From: Bacillus sp. NTK071
GTDB taxonomy: Bacteria > Bacillota > Bacilli > Bacillales > Guptibacillaceae
Assembly (NCBI RefSeq): GCF_017303315.1
Contig: NZ_JAFKOI010000012.1
Span: 1-64,000 of the forward strand
Direction: 5' to 3'
DNA length: 64,000 nucleotides
Shown one piece after another: positions 43,205-50,288 of this stretch. The first letter of the stretch is position 1; each line of letters starts with the position of its first letter. Made by a program: the position numbers and the translations under genes. The notes beneath the pieces were generated by a model. It saw only the letters and a program-made list of their open reading frames with translations. It was not told the origin of the DNA and ran no database searches.

Positions 43205-43285
43205 AACCTCATCAATGTCCGCGATATGTGGACTTTGATGAGGTTTTGTCTTTTTGGGGGGTCAGACCCCTGTCTGACCCCCCTC
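43205..43285 (+). repeat. Composite hairpin repeat, copy 2
   Basis: Stem AACCTCATCAATGTCCGC with GTGGACTTTGATGAGGTT, two mismatches near the core and loop GATAT, then TTTTGTCTTTTT and the palindrome GGGGGTCAGACCCCTG...CTGACCCCC. It lies between the CobU-like gene and the amidohydrolase, three bases past the CobU-like stop. Confidence 0.88.
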
Positions 43286-43288
43286 CCC

Positions 43289-43723
43289 TTATTTCAACTG
43301 CTGATTCAATCCATACCAAATTACATCTACGCGTTCCGCTGCTTCTGTCAAATCTTGATAAGCCCAGCCTGTTAAGTCACGCCAGTCACGTTCTTCTCTT
43401 TCGAATGGGACAATCCCCTGAGTGATATCAGTGCCGATGATCACAACGGTTCGGTCTTTGTGTTCATTTTCCCACGACTGCCAAATGCCTAATAACGAAC
43501 GCCAAATTGCTCGACACTCCTCGAGACTCGCATCTGCTGTGAGGGCTTGAATCCATTCCTCCATCCTTTCAAGAACGACCACATTGCCATAAAAGCGACT
43601 CACATCAATGGGGATCTTCGGCTTATCGCTTGGCGATTTCCAATAATGATTTTCCGTTAATCCATAGAATGCTCTCACCCATTTCGCCTTGCCGTTATTG
43701 GCGCCTCCTGTAACGAAGTGCAT
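43289..43723 (-). CDS. Short CobU-like cobinamide kinase/guanylyltransferase
   Basis: A 144-residue protein of the CobU family, which phosphorylates adenosylcobinamide and then transfers GMP. The N-terminal P-loop reads HFVTGGANNGKAKWV, diverging from the usual GGARSGKS, since lysine is followed by alanine and not serine or threonine. The C-terminal GTDITQGIVPFEREERDWRD and GWAYQDLTEAAERV match the guanylyltransferase end. It is shorter than the usual 180 residues because the middle is reduced. It lies near the cobalamin import and CbiZ genes, fitting cobinamide salvage. The altered P-loop makes full activity uncertain. Confidence 0.75.
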   Translation of the reverse strand: MHFVTGGANNGKAKWVRAFYGLTENHYWKSPSDKPKIPIDVSRFYGNVVVLERMEEWIQALTADASLEECRAIWRSLLGIWQSWENEHKDRTVVIIGTDITQGIVPFEREERDWRDLTGWAYQDLTEAAERVDVIWYGLNQQLK

Positions 43724-44033
43724 CGCATCTCTCTCCTTCGTTCATGCAGTTCTAATTTCGTTTCGTTCCTAAACCATTCGGAATGAGCCATTACCAGTAC
43801 GACCGCTTCATCGGTAGATGCTAAGAAATAGCGAGAATCTATGAAAATTAATATTGCCTATCAAATTCAATGTTGGCTTGCGTTTTTCCTTCTTATTTAC
43901 GATGGTGAGCGTCTTTTGGGGTCAGAGAGGGGTCAGACCCCTTGTTACATTCTTCACAATTTCTTAACACACAATAGCATCAAAACGCGTTATCCTAGAT
44001 TCAGCAAGATTGTAATGGAAGGAGGTTGTGTAT
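43724..44033. other. 310-bp divergent gap
   Basis: The gap between the CobU-like gene (minus) and the second FbpA-like gene (plus) contains one simple GGGGTCAG repeat and no gene. Promoters for both genes are expected; I cannot identify them with confidence and see no Fur box. Confidence 0.4.
43917..43942. repeat. Simple GGGGTCAG/CTGACCCC repeat
   Basis: GGGGTCAGAGAGGGGTCAGACCCC. The same form as the copies at 49636 and 50157. It lies about 95 bp upstream of the second FbpA-like gene, mirroring the repeat upstream of the first. Confidence 0.85.
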
Positions 44034-44198
44034 ATGGGCGTACAACTCCGTAAAGGCATGACCGATCGACGCACCTACCTCATTCGTAAGCTACTGAATA
44101 CACCAGACAATCGCAAAGATTTAACGAAGCTTCATCAGCTCACGTTAACTGAGCTTGAGAAAAAGTATGCTAATGAACAATGTAAACAAGTACTATGA
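44034..44198 (+). CDS. FbpA-like small basic protein (second copy)
   Basis: A 54-residue protein nearly identical in its first half to the one at 40019 (MGVQLRKGMTDRRTYLIRKL, then LLNTPDNRKDLTKLHQLTL and ELEKKYANE). The start ATG 44034 follows GGAGG. The same family reasoning applies: Fur-regulated basic protein, a possible post-transcriptional helper. It is flanked, as the first copy is, by a simple repeat upstream and a composite repeat downstream, which implies duplication of the whole segment or repeated targeting of similar sites. Confidence 0.75.
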   Translation: MGVQLRKGMTDRRTYLIRKLLNTPDNRKDLTKLHQLTLTELEKKYANEQCKQVL

Positions 44199-44214
44199 CA
44201 GATGAATAAATAGT

Positions 44215-44293
44215 AAAGAGCTCAAAGTCCGCCTGAGGCGGACTTTGAGCTCTTTTTGTCTTTTTGTGGGGTCAGGCCCGAGCCTGACCCCCC
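44215..44293 (+). repeat. Composite hairpin repeat, copy 3
   Basis: A perfect 19-bp stem, AAAGAGCTCAAAGTCCGCC and its complement with loop TGA, is followed by TTTTGTCTTTTTGTG and GGGGTCAGGCCCGAGCCTGACCCC. It terminates the second FbpA-like gene; its second palindrome ends 14 bp from the converging nitronate monooxygenase stop. Confidence 0.92.
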
Positions 44294-44306
44294 TATTGTA
44301 TTGCAT

Positions 44307-45368
44307 TCATCCATTTAACTTCCTATCAATCTCAGAAACTAGTTCCTCAAACAGTTGCTTAACCGTCGTCTCTTTATTCAACCTTGTGCCTTGGCCTGCC
44401 CAGAGCGACATGAAATTTGCATTTCCTTGTTTAGCTGCTTCTTTCCTGATTGGTTTTGTTAGGCTATTTTGAATAGGATAAGGTGCAATAAAGGCATTTT
44501 CATTCATGAGACGGATAAAATCATTCTCAATTCCTCGTGCTTCTTTGCCGGAGAAGGATTTTGTTAGAACGGTATTCTCTTCTGTTGCATCCATAATCGC
44601 TTTTTTATGAAGATCATGTGCCCCGCTCTCTCTTGTTGTTAGGAAGACAGTACCCATTTGGACACCTTCTGCTCCTAACATATTGGCCGCAGAAAAACCT
44701 CTTGCGTCCATGATTCCACCGGAAGCGATGACTGGGATCTTCACATGATCAACGATTTGAGGGACAAGGGCCATCGTACCAATGAGACCCCCTTTATTAT
44801 CACCCAAGAACGATCCACGATGACCTCCCGCTTCACTTCCTTGTGCAACTACCGCATCCATGCCAGCTCTCTCCACAGCTATCGCTTCTTCAACCGTAGT
44901 GGCCGTGCCAATAACTGTTATTTTGTTTTCTTTTAGTCGATTGATAATCGATTGAGCAGGAATACCAAACGTAAAGGAACACACTGGGACATTTTCTTCG
45001 ATGATTACTTCAATGTGTCGTTCAATTTCTAATGAATTTTTAATTTCTGGTAGTTCGTTCGATAGATTTAACTCACTACGAAAGGGTTCTAGTGTTTGGA
45101 AACCCTTATGTAATTCTACTTCTGAGATGTTCTCTTCTTTTACAACAAATAAGTTCACTCCGAACGGAAGCTTTGTTCGTTGTTTAACATCTTGAATCGT
45201 CGTTTTGAATTGATCAGCGCTTAAATAGCCTGCCCCTATCATCCCAAGCCCACCTGAATTGCTAACTTCTGAAACTAATTGCGGAGTGGTTGGACCTCCA
45301 GCCATCGGGGCTTGAATGATTGGATACTCGATTTGTAACATGCTTGTTAAATCTGTTTTATTCCACAT
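44307..45368 (-). CDS. Nitronate monooxygenase
   Basis: A 353-residue FMN-dependent TIM-barrel enzyme that oxidises alkyl nitronates such as propionate 3-nitronate. The N-terminus IEYPIIQAPMAGGPTTPQLV, the catalytic histidine in AQGSEAGGHRGSF and the FMN-phosphate site VIASGGIMDARGF followed by GAEGVQMGTVFL are typical. AGGAGG precedes ATG 45368. It stands alone between repeats, convergent with the FbpA-like gene. Its physiological role is probably detoxification. Confidence 0.9.
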   Translation of the reverse strand: MWNKTDLTSMLQIEYPIIQAPMAGGPTTPQLVSEVSNSGGLGMIGAGYLSADQFKTTIQDVKQRTKLPFGVNLFVVKEENISEVELHKGFQTLEPFRSELNLSNELPEIKNSLEIERHIEVIIEENVPVCSFTFGIPAQSIINRLKENKITVIGTATTVEEAIAVERAGMDAVVAQGSEAGGHRGSFLGDNKGGLIGTMALVPQIVDHVKIPVIASGGIMDARGFSAANMLGAEGVQMGTVFLTTRESGAHDLHKKAIMDATEENTVLTKSFSGKEARGIENDFIRLMNENAFIAPYPIQNSLTKPIRKEAAKQGNANFMSLWAGQGTRLNKETTVKQLFEELVSEIDRKLNG

Positions 45369-45555
45369 ACCATTCCTCCTAGATCTTATAATCGATTTAC
45401 CATTAGCATACTATTGTTAGTGAGGCGGGTTCCACCAAATTTTCCTATATATTCAGAACTGATTAATACAACTGCCTTTCATGCATTCTGGAACATGTTT
45501 CAAGGGCGTATCGCAGTGGCGAAGTGAGAGTAGTGGTTGGTAGTAGTGATGAACA

Positions 45556-45637
45556 AAAAGCATGGAAATGTCCGCTTGGGGCGGACATTTCCATGCTTTT
45601 GTCTTTTGGAGGGGTCAGACCCCTGTCTGACCCCTCC
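45556..45637 (+). repeat. Composite hairpin repeat, copy 4
   Basis: A perfect 20-bp stem, AAAAGCATGGAAATGTCCGC and its complement with loop TTGGG, is followed by TTTTGTCTTTTGGA and the palindrome GGAGGGGTCAGACCCCTG...CTGACCCCTCC. The last part is read on the minus strand as the C-terminus and stop codon of the BtuD-CbiZ gene. Confidence 0.92.
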
Positions 45638-47090
45638 TCTTATGCTTACGAAGCGCATCGATTGTGCACATGTACACACCTTCGCTAACCAGCTTACCCA
45701 CTGTTGTGATGGTACCTGCGAATGGATGGTGTGCGCCTCTCTGCGTTGCTGCAATGAGAATGCTATCTGTTGGTGTTCCGGTTGCAATGGTTCCTGTGAG
45801 CGAGTCTTTGATTCCCTGGTCCTGCATGACTTTCGCCTTTGTTTCGGTTGCGGTCATAATGCATTGAATAAAGGCTTCGTCGGTCAGGGTGCCATTCACG
45901 AAAATCCATGTATTGATTGTGCCTGGTAAAGGATTGAAGTCATGATCCTTACTTCTTGATGCGTCAACTGCATTGCCGCCGCCAGCTGTCACGACGATAA
46001 AAACAGATATGTCTTCGTGATCGATGTGCCGATACGAAACATCCTCGAGCTGAACGGCGGTCATCATGCCGACGGTTTCAGTTGGATCGATGCTATGATC
46101 CTGTAGAAACGATCGCATTTCCTCTTGGTGGTTAGGACAGTTGTAACTTTTATCAACGTGTCGATTCACGAATATGCTATACCATCCTGTTCCAGAGCCT
46201 ACGACACCTGAAGACATCGTGCGGAGTGGGAACGGCGCAGTTAGCGTGATCATTTCATCGGTAAGCTTTAGATATCGGTCGTCAATAATAAGATCGTTTA
46301 GCTCCTCCGCATCTTTTTCCGGTAATAAAAGCATTTGCGGTTTGGGAACGGTTGGATGCGGATGCTTCTCAATAGTCGTCCGGTACACAGCTTGAATGCG
46401 TTCTTCGTTCAGCACTTCGTTCGGCTTGTTGTGCAGGTTGATTTTACCGTCCTCAAGGAGAAGAAGGCGATCGCAGTATAGCCCGGCAAGGTTCAAGTCA
46501 TGAAAAATCGAGATAACGGTAAGTCCCGTCTCGCGCGTCCATTTTTTCAATAAATCAAGCAGTTCCTTCTGATAAGAGAGGTCAAGATGGTTCGTCGGTT
46601 CATCAAGCAACAGAATCTCAGGCTCCTGCGCGAGCGCTTGAGCAAGGAAAACGCGCTGGCGCTCGCCGCCGGATAGCTCATTCACGTAGTTATCCTGAAA
46701 GGCAGCGATCCCGGTTTGCTCCATCGTCTGCTGCACGACCGCTTCATCACGCTCGCTCCACATTTGGAACCAACCGGTCTGGTGCGCATAGCGACCGAGG
46801 GAGACGGTTTCTTTGACGGTATACGGAAAGGCCTGTTCAGCATGCTGCGGCAGGACGGCGAGCACTTTCGCTAGCTGTTTCGCAGAGTAGCTCGCGATCG
46901 GCTTTTCTTTTAGCAGAATCTCTCCTGCTTGCGCCTTTAAAATCCCACTAACCATTTTGAAAATGGTCGTCTTCCCGCTCCCGTTCGGCCCCACGATTCC
47001 GAGGAGCTCGCCTTTTTTCACTTCAAATGAAAGGTCGTGCAGCACGTCATGACCGGGATAGCCTCCTGTTACAGAATTCACGCTAAGCAT
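45615..47090 (-). CDS. Fusion of cobalamin ABC transporter ATPase (BtuD) and adenosylcobinamide amidohydrolase (CbiZ)
   Basis: A 491-residue two-domain protein. Residues 1-255 form an ABC ATPase with Walker A GPNGSGKTTIFKM, signature ELSGGERQRVFLA, Walker B EILLLDEPTNHLD and the H-loop ISIFHD. Residues 270-485 form a CbiZ domain (MSSGVVGSGTGWYSIFVNRH, TAGGGNAVDASRS, TGTPTDSILIAATQRG), which cleaves adenosylpseudocobalamin-type corrinoids to cobyric acid for remodelling. The start overlaps nothing; btuC is 2 bp upstream. The C-terminal residues RGQTGV come from the intergenic repeat. Import and corrinoid hydrolysis are thus physically linked at the membrane. Confidence 0.92.
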   Translation of the reverse strand: MLSVNSVTGGYPGHDVLHDLSFEVKKGELLGIVGPNGSGKTTIFKMVSGILKAQAGEILLKEKPIASYSAKQLAKVLAVLPQHAEQAFPYTVKETVSLGRYAHQTGWFQMWSERDEAVVQQTMEQTGIAAFQDNYVNELSGGERQRVFLAQALAQEPEILLLDEPTNHLDLSYQKELLDLLKKWTRETGLTVISIFHDLNLAGLYCDRLLLLEDGKINLHNKPNEVLNEERIQAVYRTTIEKHPHPTVPKPQMLLLPEKDAEELNDLIIDDRYLKLTDEMITLTAPFPLRTMSSGVVGSGTGWYSIFVNRHVDKSYNCPNHQEEMRSFLQDHSIDPTETVGMMTAVQLEDVSYRHIDHEDISVFIVVTAGGGNAVDASRSKDHDFNPLPGTINTWIFVNGTLTDEAFIQCIMTATETKAKVMQDQGIKDSLTGTIATGTPTDSILIAATQRGAHHPFAGTITTVGKLVSEGVYMCTIDALRKHKRRGQTGV

Positions 47091-47092
47091 AC

Positions 47093-48154
47093 TTATCCTC
47101 TTCTTTCCTTACGTCTTCGAATTAAAATGATCGCAAACACCGGCGCACCGATTAAAGACGTGATAACGCCGATTGGGAGCTCTGTTGGTGAGATGATCGT
47201 TCTTGAAATGAGATCTGCCACGATGAGAAATGCAGCACCTAGTAAAATCGACAGCGGTAGGAGGTGCCTGTGATCCGGTCCCCATAACAGCCGGGTAAGG
47301 TGCGGAATCACGAGACCTACGAAGCCGATCGTTCCAGAAACCGCCACTGCACCGCCAGTTAAAATCGAGCCCCCGATTAAGATCCATAGTTTTCGCCGTG
47401 CGACGTTCACCCCAATGTGCTGAGCGCGTTCTTCGCCAAACGACATCGCATTCAGTTCCTTGCTGCTGAAAAGCAAAATCGCAGCGCCGATAACGAAAAA
47501 TGGGAGAATGATTGCAATGTACTCCCACCCTCGCATCGAGACGCTTCCGAGCAGCCAGCCGATAATCTGGCGGAGCTCTTCTCCTGTTAGTGCGATCATG
47601 AGGGAAAGGAGCGAGCCAAGAAAGGAGCTGAACACAATTCCTGTTAGGATGATCGTTTCAACACGCATCGATCGCTCAATTTGCCGTGCAAAGAAAAGCA
47701 CGAGAAAGATGGTAATGATTGAAGCCGTGATGCTCATCACTGGCAAGGTGAAAATGCCGATGAATGGGAGCGATATGTTGAAAAAGAGAACGAGCACCGC
47801 TCCTACTGAAGCACCGGATGACACACCGAGCACATACGGATCGGCCAACGGATTGCGAAGGAGACCTTGAAAGGCAGCCCCTGCTATCGCAAGAGACGCA
47901 CCAACAAGACCTGCTAAGATCACGCGCGGCAGGCGAATGTCCATTACAATCGTTGTGAACATCGGGTCCGTTTTTCCGAGTGAAGGAAGATGTAGCACTT
48001 CGGTTCCGATTAACTGCAGAATCGTGAGTACGGGCACAGATACCGTTCCGATTGAAATGCCGAGCAGCATCGCTCCAATCAGCAATGCTGCCGCGATCAC
48101 ATAAGCGATGAAGCGATTATTTCGCAAAAACATCCGGGTAAACCGCTTTTGCAA
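47093..48154 (-). CDS. btuC: Cobalamin ABC transporter permease
   Basis: A 353-residue FecCD/BtuC-family permease with about ten transmembrane helices. Conserved blocks are LPRVILAGLVGASLAIAGAA, FQGLLRNPLADPYVLGVSSG and GTIGFVGLVIPHLTRLLWGP, the last being the ATPase-coupling region. It overlaps the end of the binding-protein gene by 38 bp and precedes the BtuD-CbiZ fusion by 2 bp. The cobalamin riboswitch upstream supports a corrinoid substrate over a siderophore. Confidence 0.92.
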   Translation of the reverse strand: MQKRFTRMFLRNNRFIAYVIAAALLIGAMLLGISIGTVSVPVLTILQLIGTEVLHLPSLGKTDPMFTTIVMDIRLPRVILAGLVGASLAIAGAAFQGLLRNPLADPYVLGVSSGASVGAVLVLFFNISLPFIGIFTLPVMSITASIITIFLVLFFARQIERSMRVETIILTGIVFSSFLGSLLSLMIALTGEELRQIIGWLLGSVSMRGWEYIAIILPFFVIGAAILLFSSKELNAMSFGEERAQHIGVNVARRKLWILIGGSILTGGAVAVSGTIGFVGLVIPHLTRLLWGPDHRHLLPLSILLGAAFLIVADLISRTIISPTELPIGVITSLIGAPVFAIILIRRRKERRG

Positions 48155-49100
48155 GTTCCTCTACTCCTTCAACGAGACGAGGACCTGAGCGCGTCACAAG
48201 GTCAGAGTGAACGTCAACGACCTGCTCGTCTTTGACAGCCGTGACATCCTGCCAGCCATCTCGGCTCAACACTTGTTCAACTGGTTTCTCAGAATAGTAA
48301 CCGTATGTTGTGATGATGACGTCCGGGTTTGCTTCTATAATCGCTTCAGAATCGATTTGATTCCAGCCTTCTTGATCGTGCGTTACGTTCTTTGCGTTAA
48401 TAAGCGTTAGCATGTCATCCATGAACGTGTTTTTACCTGGCGAGTAAATTTCCGGTGCAGGTGAGACTTCGACAAAGACGTCTTTCTGCTCATCTTCGCT
48501 GATCGTTTCTGCTTTTGATTGGATCTCTTCAAGGCGTTTCTTCATATCTGCGATCGTCGTTTCAGCAGCTTCCGTTTCACCGGTTGCCTTTCCGATCATC
48601 TCCATCGACTTGTACACTTCCTCAAAACTCGTGTCATCATTTACGACAAGAACAGTAATCCCCGCATCGCGAAGCTGCTGTAGTCCAGCTTCAGCACTAG
48701 CTGCGCTTGCAGCATGAGCAAGAACAAGGTCTGGCTTAAGAGAGATAATTTTCTCAATGTTAAATTCCATCCCACCGATTTTCTCAATGTCGGCCGTTTC
48801 TTCTGGATAATTATCGAAATCCGTTACGCCAACAACTTCTTCTCCTGCTCCGAGCGCAAAAAGAATTTCGGTGTTACTTGGAATGAGGGAGACGATTTTC
48901 TCTGGATCGTTCTCAATTGTTACGTCCTGGTCAAGAGCGTCTGTGATGGTAACTGGGAAAGCGCTATCTTCAGATTTCTCAGCTTGTTCTGTATTGGTAT
49001 TTCCTTCGTTATTGTTTTCCTGAGCCTGGTTAGACCCACATCCAGCCATAATTCCTGTAACTAAGAAAAGTAAGACGAGTAATGAATAGAGCTTTTTCAT
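48117..49100 (-). CDS. btuF: Cobalamin ABC transporter substrate-binding lipoprotein
   Basis: A 327-residue lipoprotein with a lipobox at TGIMAGCGSN and a BtuF/FhuD-type binding domain (IVSLIPSNTEILFALGAGEE, VVGVTDFDNYPEE, LKPDLVLAHAASAASA, NPDVIITTYGYYS). It captures corrinoids outside the membrane for BtuC. ATG 49100 has AGGAGG ten bases upstream; the open frame extends 17 codons further. It is the first gene behind the cobalamin riboswitch. Confidence 0.92.
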   Translation of the reverse strand: MKKLYSLLVLLFLVTGIMAGCGSNQAQENNNEGNTNTEQAEKSEDSAFPVTITDALDQDVTIENDPEKIVSLIPSNTEILFALGAGEEVVGVTDFDNYPEETADIEKIGGMEFNIEKIISLKPDLVLAHAASAASAEAGLQQLRDAGITVLVVNDDTSFEEVYKSMEMIGKATGETEAAETTIADMKKRLEEIQSKAETISEDEQKDVFVEVSPAPEIYSPGKNTFMDDMLTLINAKNVTHDQEGWNQIDSEAIIEANPDVIITTYGYYSEKPVEQVLSRDGWQDVTAVKDEQVVDVHSDLVTRSGPRLVEGVEELAKAVYPDVFAK

Positions 49101-49426
49101 GTGTGTTTCTCCTCCTGTTTTTAGAAAACTCAACTTAGTGCCAAGTGGCAAAAGCCTTCGTTTTCTTATGCTTTACTCCTACGTAGGGAATTTTTCGTAC
49201 ACATTGTTGCTGAAAAGTGGTTGATTTCCGCTCCAATCAGCTAAGTGTGGTTTTTATCCAAACCTCTTTCACACCAACAAGGCTTAAGAAAGCCTTCAAT
49301 AAAACAAAAAAATCCCCACGCACGAGCATGGAGATGGCCGAATGGAAGTATAGGTTGTTGATTCGTACAACACCTGAATCCGTTCGCACATCCCTATCCT
49401 CGTAGGTTGTTCGTGCTTGTGACTCA
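49101..49426 (-). other. Leader between riboswitch and btuF
   Basis: About 320 bp of leader sequence without a gene. It contains the attenuator at 49305-49336, and about 200 bp between that and the btuF start in which I see nothing distinctive. The motif GATTCAGGTGT occurs both here (near 49371-49380) and at the 5' end of the riboswitch (near 49573-49583). Confidence 0.6.
49305..49336 (-). terminator. Riboswitch-controlled intrinsic terminator
   Basis: On the minus strand ATCTCCATGC, loop TCGT and GCGTGGGGAT form a ten-pair stem with two wobble pairs, followed by TTTTTTTG. It lies between the cobalamin aptamer and btuF, so ligand binding should favour termination here. Confidence 0.85.
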
Positions 49427-49600
49427 AGGCAGGTCTCCTGGCTCATGGTTAACGCGCGCTGCTCCTTCCCATTCGCCGTGCGAACAGTGGTTATTGCAGC
49501 TTACGACCATTTACAGTGGCGGGACCGCGCTGGATTTCCACCAGCTTCCCTTTTAAGTCTTCCTAATGAAGACACCTGAATCGGTTGATATGTAATTGCA
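49424..49600 (-). ncRNA. Cobalamin riboswitch
   Basis: Read on the minus strand the conserved elements appear in order: AAAGGGAAGCTGGTGGAAATC, the AGCGCGGTCCCGCCACTGTA block containing the B12 box GCCACTG, then ATGGGAAGGAGCAGCGCG and finally GAGCCAGGAGACCTGCC. This is the class-I adenosylcobalamin aptamer. A TATAAT (49607-49612) lies just upstream as the -10 of its promoter. It should switch off btuF-btuC-btuD/cbiZ when adenosylcobalamin is abundant, via the terminator at 49305. Confidence 0.95.
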
Positions 49601-49606
49601 GCTTTC

Positions 49607-49612
49607 ATTATA
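49607..49612 (-). promoter_or_regulatory. -10 box of the cobalamin riboswitch transcript
   Basis: A perfect TATAAT on the minus strand seven bases before the expected aptamer start. No good -35 is visible; the upstream DNA is C-rich and a GGGGTCAG repeat begins 24 bp away, so the -35 may be degenerate. Confidence 0.55.
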
Positions 49613-49635
49613 CCTTATGGGGGTGATAGTGGGAA

Positions 49636-49660
49636 GGGGGTCAGACAGGGGTCAGACCCC
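49636..49660. repeat. Simple GGGGTCAG/CTGACCCC repeat
   Basis: GGGGGTCAGACAGGGGTCAGACCCC, between the ferritin-like gene (15 bp from its stop) and the riboswitch promoter. Confidence 0.88.
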
Positions 49661-49674
49661 ACACGACCATTTTA

Positions 49675-50085
49675 CTATCTTCTCTTCGTTACAAAGTACA
49701 AAAACCAGACGGAGTGATTTTGCTCATCTGCAGCTGCTCGCTTGAACGTTTTTTTAATGAAGGGATCCTCTGTTTGATCTGCAATATCCAGATAAAAATC
49801 GACCGTCTTTTGTTCGTCGTTAAAAGCGAAATCAATGCCTGCTCTGTATTCATCTGGGCATTCCTCAGTCAGCTGAGGAGAAGGTTGTTGACCAGTTAGT
49901 TGCGTATAAATATTTTTGAAAGCTTGCAGGTGCATTTTCTCCTCTTTCCTAATTTCCTTAATGCGATTTCGCTCGGTTTCATTAGGGGCGAGCTGGGCGA
50001 GCTTCTTATAACACTGAATAGCACTGTACTCTCCGTTAATGGCGGTGGCGATATCATCTACAAGCGTGCGGTAGTACGGATACAT
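49675..50085 (-). CDS. Ferritin-like di-iron domain protein
   Basis: A 136-residue four-helix-bundle protein. Two ExxH motifs (EEKMHLQAF near residue 50 and DEQNHSVWF near 122) and single glutamates in INGEYSAIQCY and FNDEQKTVDFY give the ligand set of rubrerythrin-like di-iron carboxylate proteins. It lacks a rubredoxin domain. Roles in peroxide protection or iron handling are possible. It stands alone, with a simple repeat on each side and the riboswitch operon downstream. Confidence 0.85.
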   Translation of the reverse strand: MYPYYRTLVDDIATAINGEYSAIQCYKKLAQLAPNETERNRIKEIRKEEKMHLQAFKNIYTQLTGQQPSPQLTEECPDEYRAGIDFAFNDEQKTVDFYLDIADQTEDPFIKKTFKRAAADEQNHSVWFLYFVTKRR

Positions 50086-50156
50086 GATTTTCTCTCCTTA
50101 TGAACACGTGATAGCACAGTGTATGATGAATGCCTATGATTTGGTGAATGAGGAGA

Positions 50157-50181
50157 GGGGGTCAGAGAGGGGTCAGACCCC
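50157..50181. repeat. Simple GGGGTCAG/CTGACCCC repeat
   Basis: GGGGTCAGAGAGGGGTCAGACCCC, in the divergent gap between the ferritin-like gene and sat. Confidence 0.88.
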
Positions 50182-50288
50182 GTTCGTTATAGTGGACTCC
50201 CCATTTTCTCCTTTCGCCCGCTCTTCTCTCCTCCTTCACTCATATGCTAATAGCAACAATTGCATCATGAAGAAAGGAGAAATACTCA

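Noticed and set aside
47109-47528. 139-codon minus-strand frame within btuC
   Set aside because: It is an alternative frame of btuC with an abnormal histidine/arginine-rich composition.
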